This document shows, in pieces, positions 1-8,297 of a stretch of 35,529 nt of DNA (within the stretch, counting starts at the first letter, position 1; every line of letters starts with the position of its first letter). The notes beneath the pieces were generated by a model that worked only from the letters and a program-made list of their open reading frames with translations, was not told where the DNA came from and made no database searches. Both the position numbers and the translations under genes were made by a program. This DNA comes from an uncultured Collinsella sp. (GTDB lineage: Bacteria; Actinomycetota; Coriobacteriia; Coriobacteriales; Coriobacteriaceae), in NCBI GenBank assembly GCA_900540895.1, contig UQHV01000022.1:1-35529 (forward strand), given 5' to 3'.

Positions 1-1
1 G

Positions 2-79
2 CGGTCGACGAAACTGGAGAGGAGGTATTACGAGCTCCTGTGCGAATTGGAGAGAGCGCTCCCGCAAACTGCCTCTTGA
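2..79 (+). CDS. C-terminal end of a truncated gene, possibly a transposase
   Basis: An open frame enters from the left window edge and stops at TGA 77-79, giving 25 residues ending in a charged helical stretch (KLERRYYELLCELERAL). It looks like a genuine protein C-terminus by composition. It stops exactly at a TTGACAACTTATAGGA sequence whose inverse-like counterpart occurs at the right window edge, which suggests the last gene of an insertion sequence. The family cannot be named from so short a piece, and the frame may be fortuitous. Confidence 0.35.
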   Translation, partial: RSTKLERRYYELLCELERALPQTAS

Positions 80-93
80 CAACTTATAGGAGC
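76..93 (+). mobile_element. Possible right terminal sequence of an IS-like element
   Basis: TTGACAACTTATAGGA at 76-91 overlaps the stop codon of the truncated frame. Its reverse complement (TCCTATAAGTTGTCAA) closely matches TCCTATAGTTTTGTCAA at 35483-35499, differing in the centre and by one base in length. This is what the two inverted ends of copies of one element would look like. No complete transposase is visible in the window. Confidence 0.35.
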
Positions 94-230
94 GTCGGTT
101 TTTCTTCGCGAAATTTGGCATGGTTGAGGGTAATCGGTTAAACGTAGTAGATAGGCCCATTTCGTGGCGAACGAATCAAGCCGAGATGCAAAAAGGCCCC
201 CGTCTCAGAAAAATCGTCGGCAAGGTAGCA

Positions 231-264
231 AAAAGCCCCGCGGGCAGGAGGCTGCTCGCGGGGC
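231..264 (-). terminator. Rho-independent terminator of the SDR-MFS-Gfo operon
   Basis: GCCCCGCGGGCAG (235-247) pairs with CTGCTCGCGGGGC (252-264) with one bulge or mismatch around a GAGG loop. On the minus strand the stem is followed by TTTTTGCTACC. It lies about 75 bases past the stop codon of the oxidoreductase, as expected for the operon terminator. Bases 94-230 show no other feature I can support. Confidence 0.8.
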
Positions 265-337
265 AAAGAAGAGGGGCATATTTGTGGCGGACCGAAGGGT
301 TCGGCATGGGGTTTCTGTCGCGGCTGCTCTTAAGGCA

Positions 338-1378
338 TTACAGCTCGACGAGCTGGCCGGTCTCGGCGGCCTCCTTGATGGCGTTGAGAAGCGTGAGCGT
401 CTTAACGTTGTCGGCGGGGGTCACGACGGGCTCGACCTCGCGGCGAACGACCTTCACAAAGTGCTTGAGCTGCATCTTGTGCGGCAGCGCCGGGTCGACG
501 GCCGGGATCTCCATCTGCAGCGGCTTGTGCCAGTTGGAGGCACCGTCATAGGAGAACTGGTGCAGGCGGGGCAGCGAAAGGGCGCCCTTGGTGCCACCGA
601 TAAAGTAGGCGTCGGCGTCGAAGGGGCGGTACTGCGGATCCTCGCGAGCGGTGGCCTCCCAGTTCCAGGGGCTGGCGGTGGCGTCAGAGATGGTCATGCT
701 TGCGAGCGCGCCATCGGCAAAACGGACGTTGACCACGGCGGAGTCCTCGGTCTCAAAACCGCGGGCGGCGCTGGACTGCATACCCTGGACGGCAACGGGC
801 TCGCCCAGCAGGTAACGGAGCAGGTCGACGTCGTGCACCAGGTTGACCAGGATCGGGCCGGCACCCTTCTTGCGGCGCCACTCGACATCGAAGTACTCGT
901 CATTCTTATAGATCATGTAGTGGAAGCTCGACACGGTGAGCTTGCCCAGCTCGCCGGACTCGATGATCTCCTTGGCCTTGTTGACGAAGGGGTTGTGGCG
1001 ACGGTGCTGACCCACGAGCACGGGCACGCCGGCGGTCTCGGCCTCGGCGGCGAAGGCCTGGGCATCCTCAAGATCGTTGGAGATCGGCTTTTCGACCAGC
1101 GGCACGATGTTGCGCTTGACGGCCTCGCGGGCGACGCCCAGGTGCAGGTCGTTGGGCGTGGCGATGATGACGGCCTCGGGCTTGACCTCGTCCATCATCT
1201 GGGCGGGATCGGTGAAGAACGGCACGCCGGCGGCCTCGGCCGTGGCGCGGGCGCCCTCAAAGGCGTCGGCGATGGCGACGAGCTCGGCCTCGGGCTCCTC
1301 GGTGACAAAGCGGATGTGGTTGCGACCCATGGCGCCGGCGCCGATAACGGCAATGCGGACGGGGTTGAGCTCAGACAT
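338..1378 (-). CDS. Gfo/Idh/MocA family NAD(P)-dependent oxidoreductase
   Basis: 346 residues, the usual length of the family. The N-terminal Rossmann fold shows the dinucleotide motif GAGAMG (13-18), the family signature EKP (96-98) and the substrate-side motif GQHRRHNP (123-130). HDVD (182-185) gives the conserved histidine region. Family members oxidise or reduce sugars, polyols or inositols with NAD(P) in the cytoplasm; the substrate cannot be read from the sequence. TAAGGAG lies just upstream of the ATG. It is the last gene of a minus-strand run SDR-MFS-Gfo/Idh, which suggests that the transporter brings in a polyol or sugar acid that both dehydrogenases act on. Confidence 0.9.
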   Translation of the reverse strand: MSELNPVRIAVIGAGAMGRNHIRFVTEEPEAELVAIADAFEGARATAEAAGVPFFTDPAQMMDEVKPEAVIIATPNDLHLGVAREAVKRNIVPLVEKPISNDLEDAQAFAAEAETAGVPVLVGQHRRHNPFVNKAKEIIESGELGKLTVSSFHYMIYKNDEYFDVEWRRKKGAGPILVNLVHDVDLLRYLLGEPVAVQGMQSSAARGFETEDSAVVNVRFADGALASMTISDATASPWNWEATAREDPQYRPFDADAYFIGGTKGALSLPRLHQFSYDGASNWHKPLQMEIPAVDPALPHKMQLKHFVKVVRREVEPVVTPADNVKTLTLLNAIKEAAETGQLVEL

Positions 1379-1407
1379 TTCGACTCCTTAATACTGTTGG
1401 CGATGGA

Positions 1408-1438
1408 ATGTGACAAAGGGACGGCCCCTTTGTCGCAT
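1408..1438. repeat. Palindromic intergenic repeat, copy 1
   Basis: ATGTGACAAAGGG pairs with CCCTTTGTCGCAT around a short centre. Members of the same family lie at 23385, 24924 (half copy), 27123 (diverged), 27319, 28800 and 35443. All are between genes, here between the MFS gene and the oxidoreductase gene, so this copy may also affect the operon message. Confidence 0.85.
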
Positions 1439-1446
1439 CGGTAAAA

Positions 1447-2703
1447 CTAGGCGGACTTCTTCTTGCTGTCGGAGACCATCATGTAGACGGTGAGCACGAC
1501 GGCGATGGCGGCGATCACGATGGCGCCGTAGAAGGACTGCTGGTAGGCGGCGCTGCCGGCCTCGGCGTGATACAGCACGGCGGTGATGGGCTGGCTGATC
1601 CAGGTGGAAGCGGCATAGCCCAAAAACATGATGCCGTAGTTGACGCCGATGTTGCTGGTGCCAAAGGCGCCACCGGTGAGCGGCGGGTAGATGACGAGTA
1701 GGGCGCCAAAGCTAAAGCCGAGCAGGGCGAGCGCCACAAAGAACATGGCCTGCGTAAAGCTCATCGACATGATGACGAGCGCGACGATGGTGACGACAAG
1801 GCTGATGAGCAGTGACTTGTAGGCGCCGAGCTTGTCGATAATCTGACCAAAGGACAGGCGACCGACCAGGTTGGCGCAGGTGTTGACGGAGACCACCACA
1901 CCGCCGAGGGCGACGGCCGCGGCGCTCGTGGGGTCGGCGAAGAGCTGGACGGCGGCGATGGAGGCAACCTTGCCCACGAGCAGGGTGCCCGCGGTGGCGG
2001 CAAAGGCGAAGGTGACGATGAGGACCCAGAAGCGCGGGGTCTTGACCATCTCGCCCGGGGTGAGGTCGCCGAAGGTGCCGGCATGCGCGCCGCCCTTGGG
2101 GGCCTCGAAGCCCTCGGGCAGCCAACCGGCCTCGGGGGCCTTCAGGAACAGGGCGGAGGCGGCGATCGTCACAAAGAAGATGACGCCGAGTGCCTTGAGG
2201 GCGTCAAAGATGCCCAGGCTCGGGATGAGCAGCGAAGCGAGCACCGGGGACAGCACGGCGGGGCCGGCGGTCGAAGCGGCCAGGGTGATGCCGGAGGCGA
2301 GACCCTTCTTGTCGATGAACCACTTTTGGCCGGTGGTGAGCGCCGGGTTGTAGCCCAGGCCGTTGCCGACGGCGGCGACGAGCGAGAACCACAGGTAGAA
2401 CTGCCACGGCTCGGTGACGGTGCCGGACATGAACCAGCCCACGCCGTAGCACACGGCGGCGGCGATCACGACGTTGCGCGGGCCGATCTTATCGGAGATA
2501 CGGCCGGCGAAGATGCCCGTCACGGCCATGATGGTCTGAAAGACCGGGAAAGCCCAGGTAAGGGCGCTCGACCACTCGGGGTAGACGGCGAGCAGGTTCT
2601 TGCTCACGACGGAATACAGCGCGATGGAGCTGATGAAGAACATGGTGACGCACGCGGCGGAAAGCACGACGGCGCGACCCTTGTTGGAGTTGGTGGAAGC
2701 CAT
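1447..2703 (-). CDS. MFS transporter, oxalate/formate antiporter-like (OFA) type
   Basis: 418 residues with about twelve hydrophobic segments and a short basic tail (SDSKKKSA). GRISDKIGPRNV near residue 70 is the MFS loop 2-3 motif. GLGYNPALTTGQKWF...KGLASGI between about residues 115 and 140 resembles the OFA signature of aromatic, glycine-rich TM4 followed by KWF and GLASG. OFA proteins usually exchange or take up small organic anions. The start ATG has a purine-rich AGAAAGAG upstream. It sits between the SDR (66-base gap) and the Gfo/Idh gene, so it is probably the importer for their substrate. The substrate itself is unknown. Confidence 0.85.
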   Translation of the reverse strand: MASTNSNKGRAVVLSAACVTMFFISSIALYSVVSKNLLAVYPEWSSALTWAFPVFQTIMAVTGIFAGRISDKIGPRNVVIAAAVCYGVGWFMSGTVTEPWQFYLWFSLVAAVGNGLGYNPALTTGQKWFIDKKGLASGITLAASTAGPAVLSPVLASLLIPSLGIFDALKALGVIFFVTIAASALFLKAPEAGWLPEGFEAPKGGAHAGTFGDLTPGEMVKTPRFWVLIVTFAFAATAGTLLVGKVASIAAVQLFADPTSAAAVALGGVVVSVNTCANLVGRLSFGQIIDKLGAYKSLLISLVVTIVALVIMSMSFTQAMFFVALALLGFSFGALLVIYPPLTGGAFGTSNIGVNYGIMFLGYAASTWISQPITAVLYHAEAGSAAYQQSFYGAIVIAAIAVVLTVYMMVSDSKKKSA

Positions 2704-2769
2704 TGGACTCTTTCTAATCGATACGGGGGAGGAGCGGGCGTGTCCGCGGGGCCTCCCTGTCAGGTTGGT

Positions 2770-3651
2770 TTACTGGTCAGTCGGCTTGGCGACGCCGGAC
2801 TCATCGGACCAGAGCTCGACACCCTTGTTCTTAAGGTAGTTGTCGGCATAGGCGCGACGGCCGCCGGGCTTGGCGGTGAGGTCGCCCATCATGTTGGAGA
2901 AACCGCCGTCGACCTTGATGGCATCGCCGGTGGTAAAGTCCGAGCGCTTGGACGCCAGGAACATGACGGCGTTGGCGATATCGCTGACCTCGCCGATGCG
3001 GCGCGTGGCGATCAGACGGCTGCGGCTCTTTTCGACCTCGGGGTCGGCGTAGAAATTGGCCGACATCGGGGTCTTAACGAAGCAAGGCTCGACGCAGTTG
3101 GAGCGGACGCCGTAGGGGCCCCACTCGGCGGCGAGCATCTTGGACATCATGTTGACGCCGGCCTTGGTGGAGCTGTACACGCCCGAGAACGTCTCGGGGG
3201 AGTGGCTGGCGACGGTCGAGATGTGCACCAGGCGACCCTGGCCGGCCTTGATCATCTCGCGACCAAAGCGCTGCGAGGTGATGAAGTAACCGGTGAGGTT
3301 GACGTTGAGCACCTGCTCCCAGTCGCTCAGCGGCAGGTCCTCCATGGCGGCGAAGCGCAGGATACCGGCGGTGTTGACGAGGACGTCGACGCGGCCGAAG
3401 TTGGCGATGGTGGCGTCGACGGCAGCCTGAACCTCGGCCTCGTCGGTGGCGTTCATCTTGTAGCCCTCGGCGTGGATGCCAAATTCGGCAGCGAGGTCGG
3501 CGGCAGCGGCCTTGACCTTCTCCTCGTCCAGGTCGAGCATGACGACGTTGGCGCCATTGCGGGCGAACTCGCGGCAGATCTCGGCGCCCATACCGCCGAG
3601 CGCGCCAGTCACGGCGCAGACATCGCCCTCGAGCTTAAGCCAATTGCTCAT
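2770..3651 (-). CDS. SDR family oxidoreductase
   Basis: 293 residues, classical short-chain dehydrogenase. The nucleotide motif is TGALGGMG (15-22), followed by NTAG (93-96, in place of the common NNAG) and the catalytic YxxxK at Tyr159/Lys163. At the position 13 residues before Tyr the residue is Thr146 with Ser145 next to it, so the catalytic Ser assignment needs alignment. TTGDAIKVDGGF near residues 240-251 is the usual C-terminal block. The tail beyond the family core is about 40 residues long. AAGGGAAG precedes the ATG. As first gene of the minus-strand operon and divergent from the LysR gene, it is the likely regulated target. Confidence 0.9.
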   Translation of the reverse strand: MSNWLKLEGDVCAVTGALGGMGAEICREFARNGANVVMLDLDEEKVKAAAADLAAEFGIHAEGYKMNATDEAEVQAAVDATIANFGRVDVLVNTAGILRFAAMEDLPLSDWEQVLNVNLTGYFITSQRFGREMIKAGQGRLVHISTVASHSPETFSGVYSSTKAGVNMMSKMLAAEWGPYGVRSNCVEPCFVKTPMSANFYADPEVEKSRSRLIATRRIGEVSDIANAVMFLASKRSDFTTGDAIKVDGGFSNMMGDLTAKPGGRRAYADNYLKNKGVELWSDESGVAKPTDQ

Positions 3652-3884
3652 AGGAACTTCCCTTCTTGTGCCTCCCGGTGGGCCGCTCCCATTAATCGAC
3701 CCACGTGGTTTTCGCTGGTTATCGTATGCTTTGCATTTGCGCAGGTGAATTGCATATTTGTTAGAATAGCGTTAACCGTAGGTTTACACTGTGCGATGCA
3801 GATTATTCTCAATTGAGCGCGTGACCTGCGAAAACAACCCCCTGTGGCACCATGCGGTCACAGGCGCGAAAACGGGAGATTGAC
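3652..3884. promoter_or_regulatory. Divergent control region between SDR operon and LysR gene
   Basis: This is the only spacer between the two divergent units, so both promoters and the LysR sites must lie here. It is more A+T-rich around 3735-3815 than its surroundings. GTTAACCGTAGGTTTAC near 3770-3787 is an A+T-rich candidate site, but it is not a clean T-N11-A dyad and I could not fix either promoter with confidence. Confidence 0.5.
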
Positions 3885-4763
3885 GTGTACGATCGACGAC
3901 TTGAGGCCATATCGGCCGCCGCGGAGCTGGGAAGCTTCTCGCGTGCGGCGGCAAAATTGCGTGTGTCGACGCCGGCACTCGTCAAGCAGGTATCGGGTTT
4001 TGAGGCGGAGTTCGGTATTACGCTGTTCGAACGCTCGCACTCGGGCGTCAAGGTGACGCCGGCGGGCGCTCTGCTGGTGGACGACGCGCGCTCGATCATG
4101 CGGCAGTCCGAGGACGCGCTGCGCCGTGCCCGACGCGCGGCGGGCGATGGCGGTGCCGTGCGCCTGGGCGTGTCGATGATGTGCCCGGGGCGCCAGACGC
4201 TGTCGATGTGGACGGGTGTGCACGAGCTGGAGCCATCGTTGCGATTTGAGATCGTGCCGGTAAGCGACCTCTATGACGAGCGCGAATCCGTCATGCGCAG
4301 CCTCGGTCGAGAGGTTGATGTAGTGCAGTCGAGTTTTTCGACCCCACGCTGGGGCGACACTTGCCAAAAGCTCCGCATCGTCAACGTGCCGTTTTATATC
4401 GACCTGCCGCGCACGAGCCCGCTGGCGCGCAAGACACGCATTACGGTCGCCGACTTGGAGGGCATGCGCCTGCGCGTACTGCGCCACGGCAACGATGCCA
4501 TGGACAGCCTGCGCATCGACCTGTTGGCCGACGGCGGTGTGGACGTGATCGATGCGGATAGCTTTGACTTCGCGCTCTTTAACGAGGCGGAGGAAAAGGG
4601 CGACGCGGTGCTCACCTGCGGCGCATGGTCGGGGGTGCACCCGGCCTTTGTGGGCGTGCCGTTCCTGTGCGGCCGTGAGGTACCGGTCTTTCTGCACTAT
4701 CCGCTCGAGCCAACCCTCCAAGTACAAAAATTCGTCAACGCCATGGCCCAGCTTCTCAAGTAG
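3885..4763 (+). CDS. LysR-type transcriptional regulator
   Basis: 292 residues from GTG 3885, chosen because GGGAGA lies 5 bases upstream and translation then begins YDRRLEAISAAAE, the normal LysR N-terminus. An in-frame ATG at 3852 has no ribosome site. The winged HTH covers residues 1-60 (SFSRAAAKLRVSTPALVKQVSGFE, then LFERSHSGVKVTPAG), followed by a linker helix and a co-inducer-binding domain from about residue 90. LysR proteins bind divergent promoters and respond to a pathway metabolite, so it most likely controls the SDR-MFS-Gfo operon. The ligand is unknown. Confidence 0.88.
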   Translation: MYDRRLEAISAAAELGSFSRAAAKLRVSTPALVKQVSGFEAEFGITLFERSHSGVKVTPAGALLVDDARSIMRQSEDALRRARRAAGDGGAVRLGVSMMCPGRQTLSMWTGVHELEPSLRFEIVPVSDLYDERESVMRSLGREVDVVQSSFSTPRWGDTCQKLRIVNVPFYIDLPRTSPLARKTRITVADLEGMRLRVLRHGNDAMDSLRIDLLADGGVDVIDADSFDFALFNEAEEKGDAVLTCGAWSGVHPAFVGVPFLCGREVPVFLHYPLEPTLQVQKFVNAMAQLLK

Positions 4764-4771
4764 CTAATTTA

Positions 4772-4789
4772 GGACGGGGCTTTTTAGCT
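4772..4789. repeat. 18-bp repeat, left member of a long-range inverted pair
   Basis: GGACGGGGCTTTTTAGCT here is the exact reverse complement of 12102-12119. The pair encloses the pilus locus and diguanylate cyclase gene. GCTAATTT also occurs beside both members, in direct orientation. This copy lies just after the LysR stop, so it could equally be part of that gene's transcript end. Confidence 0.7.
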
Positions 4790-4860
4790 ACTTTCGCCGC
4801 ACTACCAGCACAATGCGAAAAATGATGCGAAAAATGACTGCAAATCGGTCACGCATGATT

Positions 4861-4889
4861 TTGCTTTTGCCCTGGGCTGGTTGTAGAAT
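4861..4889 (+). promoter_or_regulatory. Candidate promoter of the pilus locus
   Basis: TTGCTT (4861-4866) and TAGAAT (4884-4889) are separated by exactly 17 bases. Transcription would start near 4896, leaving a leader of about 95 bases before ATG 4992 that contains the first G9 tract. No competing promoter of similar quality is visible between the LysR stop and the tip gene. Confidence 0.55.
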
Positions 4890-4944
4890 CAAAAAGCTTA
4901 AACGAACTACTTGTGCAGCTTGCGCGAAAGCTCGGGCTGCGGCT

Positions 4945-4953
4945 GGGGGGGGG
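4945..4953 (+). repeat. G9 homopolymer in the pilus leader
   Basis: Nine consecutive G in the predicted 5' leader, 8 bases upstream of an in-frame GTG (4962) and 38 bases upstream of ATG 4992. It may act as a weak G-rich ribosome site. Length changes by slippage would alter spacing, or the frame of any translation starting upstream, such as TTG 4911. Confidence 0.85.
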
Positions 4954-4991
4954 ATGCGCCCGTGCAGGGTCCTTTCGGTCATATTGCGTCG

Positions 4992-7900
4992 ATGCGCCGC
5001 ACCTTTATGATGTTGGCAGCGGCCTTATGCGTGTTCGTTATGGCCGGGGGGGGGTTGCCCTCGCGCGCGTACGGTGACGATGGCAACCTTATAACAAACC
5101 CAAACTTTCTTAACCAAGCTACTGGCTGGTCGACGACCTCTCCGAATGAGAGAATCGCCGAGACGATGAAGCTCGAGCTTTCCACGCAGCTCCTCAAGCC
5201 CCAAACGAACACCAAACAAGCTAACGGCAATCACTTTGCGCTTGCGTGGAATTTTAGGCCACAGGGCACCAATCTTTATTTTGAACCTGGATCAACCTAC
5301 ACCACCTTTTCCACCCAGAGCGGCGCCACGTACGAGTGGGGCCTAAACCATCGCGCCGCAACCGACCACGACGTGCTGATGCTCACGATGGGTCCTCAAC
5401 AGGAGAATCTGTCGATTAACAGCGCAGGCCAAGACCAGCTTATGCAGCTGCGGGCTTGGCTTAAGGCGCAGGTCAAGATGCCCCAGGGAAATACCGTTGA
5501 GCAGTACACCGTTTACAGCGATCCCTTTGCTGCAAACGGCGGATTTGCTGGTAACAGTGCTGATGGATCCCACTTTTCGTTTGAACAGAGCGACGGTCGC
5601 ATCGCGCTTTCTGTGTGGCTCGTAAGCTCTAACGGACAGGGTTGGTTCTCCTTTGGCACCAACAGCACGCATTATTATCGAGATCTTCCCGAGGAAGACG
5701 ATGAGTTTGCCTATCAGGCTGACTATACCGCAGCGTCCGACAAAACGATGCTTGCGCTGACTTGCTACGATTCAAATCTTACGGGGGAGAACGAACAATA
5801 CCGGGAGTGGTTTGGTAATCTGGTCAACGACGTTCACGTGGAAAAGCAGGGCACACGCGACATCTATAGCGACTTTGCCAAGGTGTATTGGGAAAATTCG
5901 TCCGAGACCATGACAACGCTCACAAACTATGCGTTCTTGACCTCGAATCTTAAGAACGAGAATACGAACATTGCTAACGGCAGCTTTGAAGAGGATATAC
6001 ATCTAGGGAACCAGAGGCCCAGCAAGTTTACGTTGTGCTCGCCCCATTGGCGTACGACCGAGACGGACCATCGTATCGAGATCGTTGCCAAGAACGACTA
6101 CTATATCGACCCAGTTGGGCATTCTGTTACGTTTACGCCCTCCGATGGTGACTATGCAGCCGAGCTCAACGCACACGAGGCGAGTTCGCTCTACCAATAT
6201 GTGACGACCGAGCCGGGAAAACAGTACGAGTGGGGGCTCGACCACCGCGGCCGCTCGGGTCGAGACGCCATGGCCCTTATCATCGGTCCGCGACAAGAAA
6301 ACGAGCCGTACAAGGACAATCAAAAGGCACTCGATCAGTACCAGCAAATTGTTCAATGGATTCAAATGAGCGTCGACAACTATGTCGGCTTGGATGTGGT
6401 CAATTTTTCCCAATCGGGCTGCAGCAAAAAGATCATCCTGTATTCAACCAAGTTTGACAAAGTGGGCGGATTTGCCAATGCGTCCAGCGGAAGCGCGTTC
6501 TCATGGACGGCCGATGCGGAGCATACCGAAAAATGGTGCGTATGGATCATGGCGTCCGAAAACGACGCGTGGGCTTCCTGCGGTTCCAACGCGCTCGAGC
6601 AGAGCAAAAAGGTTGACTACGACTATACCTACACCATTCCGGATGGCCAAAACCAGAGCGTCTTTGCTTTTGTGGCCTACAACACGGCCAACGGGAGCAA
6701 TTCGACCGGCAACTTCCTCGACAATATCTCGTTTAGGGAGTTCTATCGCATCGAGACATACACGACGCCCAACGGAAGCGGAACGTATTTTTATAACGCC
6801 AATACCAAGACGGCGGACTTTACCTATGCCAAAAACTACGTAGGTAAACAGGAGAAGAACTCCTACTTTATGGTCGATGCCAAACGCGATGACGGGGCAG
6901 TCTTTATCGGTGCTTTTGTCAACGGCGAGTTCTATTCCGCAGACGACGACGCACATTGGACCAGATTGGAAGATGGTACCTATCGCTTTGAGGTCGACAA
7001 GGTCACAAAGCACTACAAAGTGCACCTCGTGTTTTCCAAGGCAGGCGTTCAATACGATGTGAACGGCGGCAAAGCGTATCACTACGATCCGTACAATGAG
7101 TCCACGGGCGATTTCGTACAGCTTTCTGGCGCTGGAGCGAGCTATACCTCCCATGCTGCCGTTGGACAAAACGACGACTGGAAGTTTATGGGCTGGGAGT
7201 ACGCGGGCTCGGGAAAAGCCGTTCGCTTCGATGCCAAACACACGGTGACCCATACAGCTCCCGAGGGCACCACGGATTCCGGCACTCTTACCATTAAGGG
7301 CAAGAAGGTCAATCCGGATACCGGTGCTGTGGGCGATGCGGTAACCGTCGAAAACATTCCCGAGAGCCAGGGCGCGACGTTCGTGGCGCAATGGAAGTAT
7401 CGTCAGGCCTTTGTTGCCCAGCTTAAAAATGCCGATGGCACGTGGAGCAACGTAACGACGGGCGGCACGGTCAGCTCCAAGCTTAAGGGGGCAAAGGGCT
7501 CCATCGATGCCGGGGATGGCTCGGGCAAGGACGAGGACGAGTACAAAAAATCGGGCGTTGCCTACTTTGTGGATGACGGCACGTTTGTGGAGGCGGTGGC
7601 CGCTCCCAAGGAGGGCTATCACTTTGAGGGTTGGTACGACCTATCGAATCCGGACGCCCCGGAGCTGCTGTCGTCTTCACCCACCTATACGTACAACGTA
7701 AAAGATCGCCATACGGGATGCGTATACGCACGATTCACCCCGCGCACCTACACACTCAAGGTTTCCAAGAGCGTTACGGGCAATATGGGCGACAAGCGTG
7801 CCTACTTTAAGATGACGGCGACCTTTACGGGCCTCAAGGCTGGTCAGACCTACGCCATCGAGTATTCGGATGCGTCTGCCCAAGGCAGCCATGCGCTCGT

Positions 7901-8297
7901 GGCGCGACCGAATGATCGGGCCGAGACCGTGGAAAACAAGACGGCCTTTACGGCCGATGGCCAGGGCAAGGCGACCGTGCCGTTTGCCGTTAAGGACGGC
8001 CTGACCGTTTCGATTAAGGCGCTGGATTACAACGCGGTCTATACCGTGAGCGAAGACGATTATTCGTCGTTGGGGTACCACGCCGAGCTTACGGGTGCGA
8101 GCGGCACGCTCAACGGTCCGCGTGTGACCGTTGCCGTTGAAGCTAAGGCCACCAATTCCCGACAGGTCGCGGTGCCTACGGGTATTACGCGCAACCCCAT
8201 CTATGCCCTGGCGATTTTGGCCGCCGGCGTGCTGTTGGCTACGGGCATGGTTGCGCTGCGTTTACGCCGCGGCTCCAAGAGGGGCGGGCGCCTATGA
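4992..8297 (+). CDS. Large sortase-anchored pilus tip adhesin (Cpa-like position)
   Basis: 1101 residues from ATG 4992. The signal peptide spans residues 1-28 (MRRTFMMLAAALCVFVMAGGG, likely cut after AYG). The N-terminal two thirds holds two diverged copies of one module; YEWGL(N/D)HR recurs at residues 114 and 412, each followed by a GPxQEN motif. Bacterial repeat (InlB-B/Flg_new-like) units follow at about 700-910 (DWKFMGWE, GYHFEGWYD, YARF). The last domain resembles the FctA isopeptide fold: Lys926 in LKVSK, Glu1021 in VSEDDY and Asn1055 in ATNS. It ends with sorting signal VPTGI (1061-1065), a membrane segment and a basic tail. Position and domains suggest a tip adhesin; the ligand is unknown and no thioester motif was found. 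No strong ribosome site precedes 4992; GTG 4962 and TTG 4911 are in-frame alternatives. The next gene overlaps its stop by 4 bases. Confidence 0.85.
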   Translation: MRRTFMMLAAALCVFVMAGGGLPSRAYGDDGNLITNPNFLNQATGWSTTSPNERIAETMKLELSTQLLKPQTNTKQANGNHFALAWNFRPQGTNLYFEPGSTYTTFSTQSGATYEWGLNHRAATDHDVLMLTMGPQQENLSINSAGQDQLMQLRAWLKAQVKMPQGNTVEQYTVYSDPFAANGGFAGNSADGSHFSFEQSDGRIALSVWLVSSNGQGWFSFGTNSTHYYRDLPEEDDEFAYQADYTAASDKTMLALTCYDSNLTGENEQYREWFGNLVNDVHVEKQGTRDIYSDFAKVYWENSSETMTTLTNYAFLTSNLKNENTNIANGSFEEDIHLGNQRPSKFTLCSPHWRTTETDHRIEIVAKNDYYIDPVGHSVTFTPSDGDYAAELNAHEASSLYQYVTTEPGKQYEWGLDHRGRSGRDAMALIIGPRQENEPYKDNQKALDQYQQIVQWIQMSVDNYVGLDVVNFSQSGCSKKIILYSTKFDKVGGFANASSGSAFSWTADAEHTEKWCVWIMASENDAWASCGSNALEQSKKVDYDYTYTIPDGQNQSVFAFVAYNTANGSNSTGNFLDNISFREFYRIETYTTPNGSGTYFYNANTKTADFTYAKNYVGKQEKNSYFMVDAKRDDGAVFIGAFVNGEFYSADDDAHWTRLEDGTYRFEVDKVTKHYKVHLVFSKAGVQYDVNGGKAYHYDPYNESTGDFVQLSGAGASYTSHAAVGQNDDWKFMGWEYAGSGKAVRFDAKHTVTHTAPEGTTDSGTLTIKGKKVNPDTGAVGDAVTVENIPESQGATFVAQWKYRQAFVAQLKNADGTWSNVTTGGTVSSKLKGAKGSIDAGDGSGKDEDEYKKSGVAYFVDDGTFVEAVAAPKEGYHFEGWYDLSNPDAPELLSSSPTYTYNVKDRHTGCVYARFTPRTYTLKVSKSVTGNMGDKRAYFKMTATFTGLKAGQTYAIEYSDASAQGSHALVARPNDRAETVENKTAFTADGQGKATVPFAVKDGLTVSIKALDYNAVYTVSEDDYSSLGYHAELTGASGTLNGPRVTVAVEAKATNSRQVAVPTGITRNPIYALAILAAGVLLATGMVALRLRRGSKRGGRL
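5046..5054 (+). repeat. G9 homopolymer within signal-peptide codons of the tip adhesin
   Basis: Exactly three GGG codons (Gly19-21). Gaining one G brings TGA into frame after about eight codons; losing one G brings in TAA after about fifteen. A single-base slip would therefore switch the adhesin off. Confidence 0.9.

Noticed and set aside
164..1444. Plus-strand frame of 426 codons across the oxidoreductase gene
   Set aside because: It is the mirror of the Gfo/Idh gene and includes its terminator hairpin. Its composition is that of an antisense shadow.
2083..3816. Long open frame on the plus strand (577 codons)
   Set aside because: It lies opposite the MFS and SDR genes, whose products carry full family motifs. 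The translation is Gly/Asp/His/Arg-rich low-complexity typical of antisense frames in G+C-rich DNA.
3852..3884. ATG 3852 as the LysR start
   Set aside because: It has no ribosome site and adds a polar RSQARKREID stretch absent from LysR proteins. GTG 3885 has GGGAGA at the right distance.
4813..5010. Small frame of 65 codons in the pilus leader
   Set aside because: Its start lies upstream of the best promoter, it has no ribosome site, and it ends inside the adhesin gene. With one extra G in the first tract it would join the adhesin frame, so it is worth remembering but not calling.
4992..8297. Thioester adhesin domain as found in streptococcal Cpa
   Set aside because: The cysteines present do not sit in the Cys/Gln contexts of known thioester domains, so this activity was not assigned.
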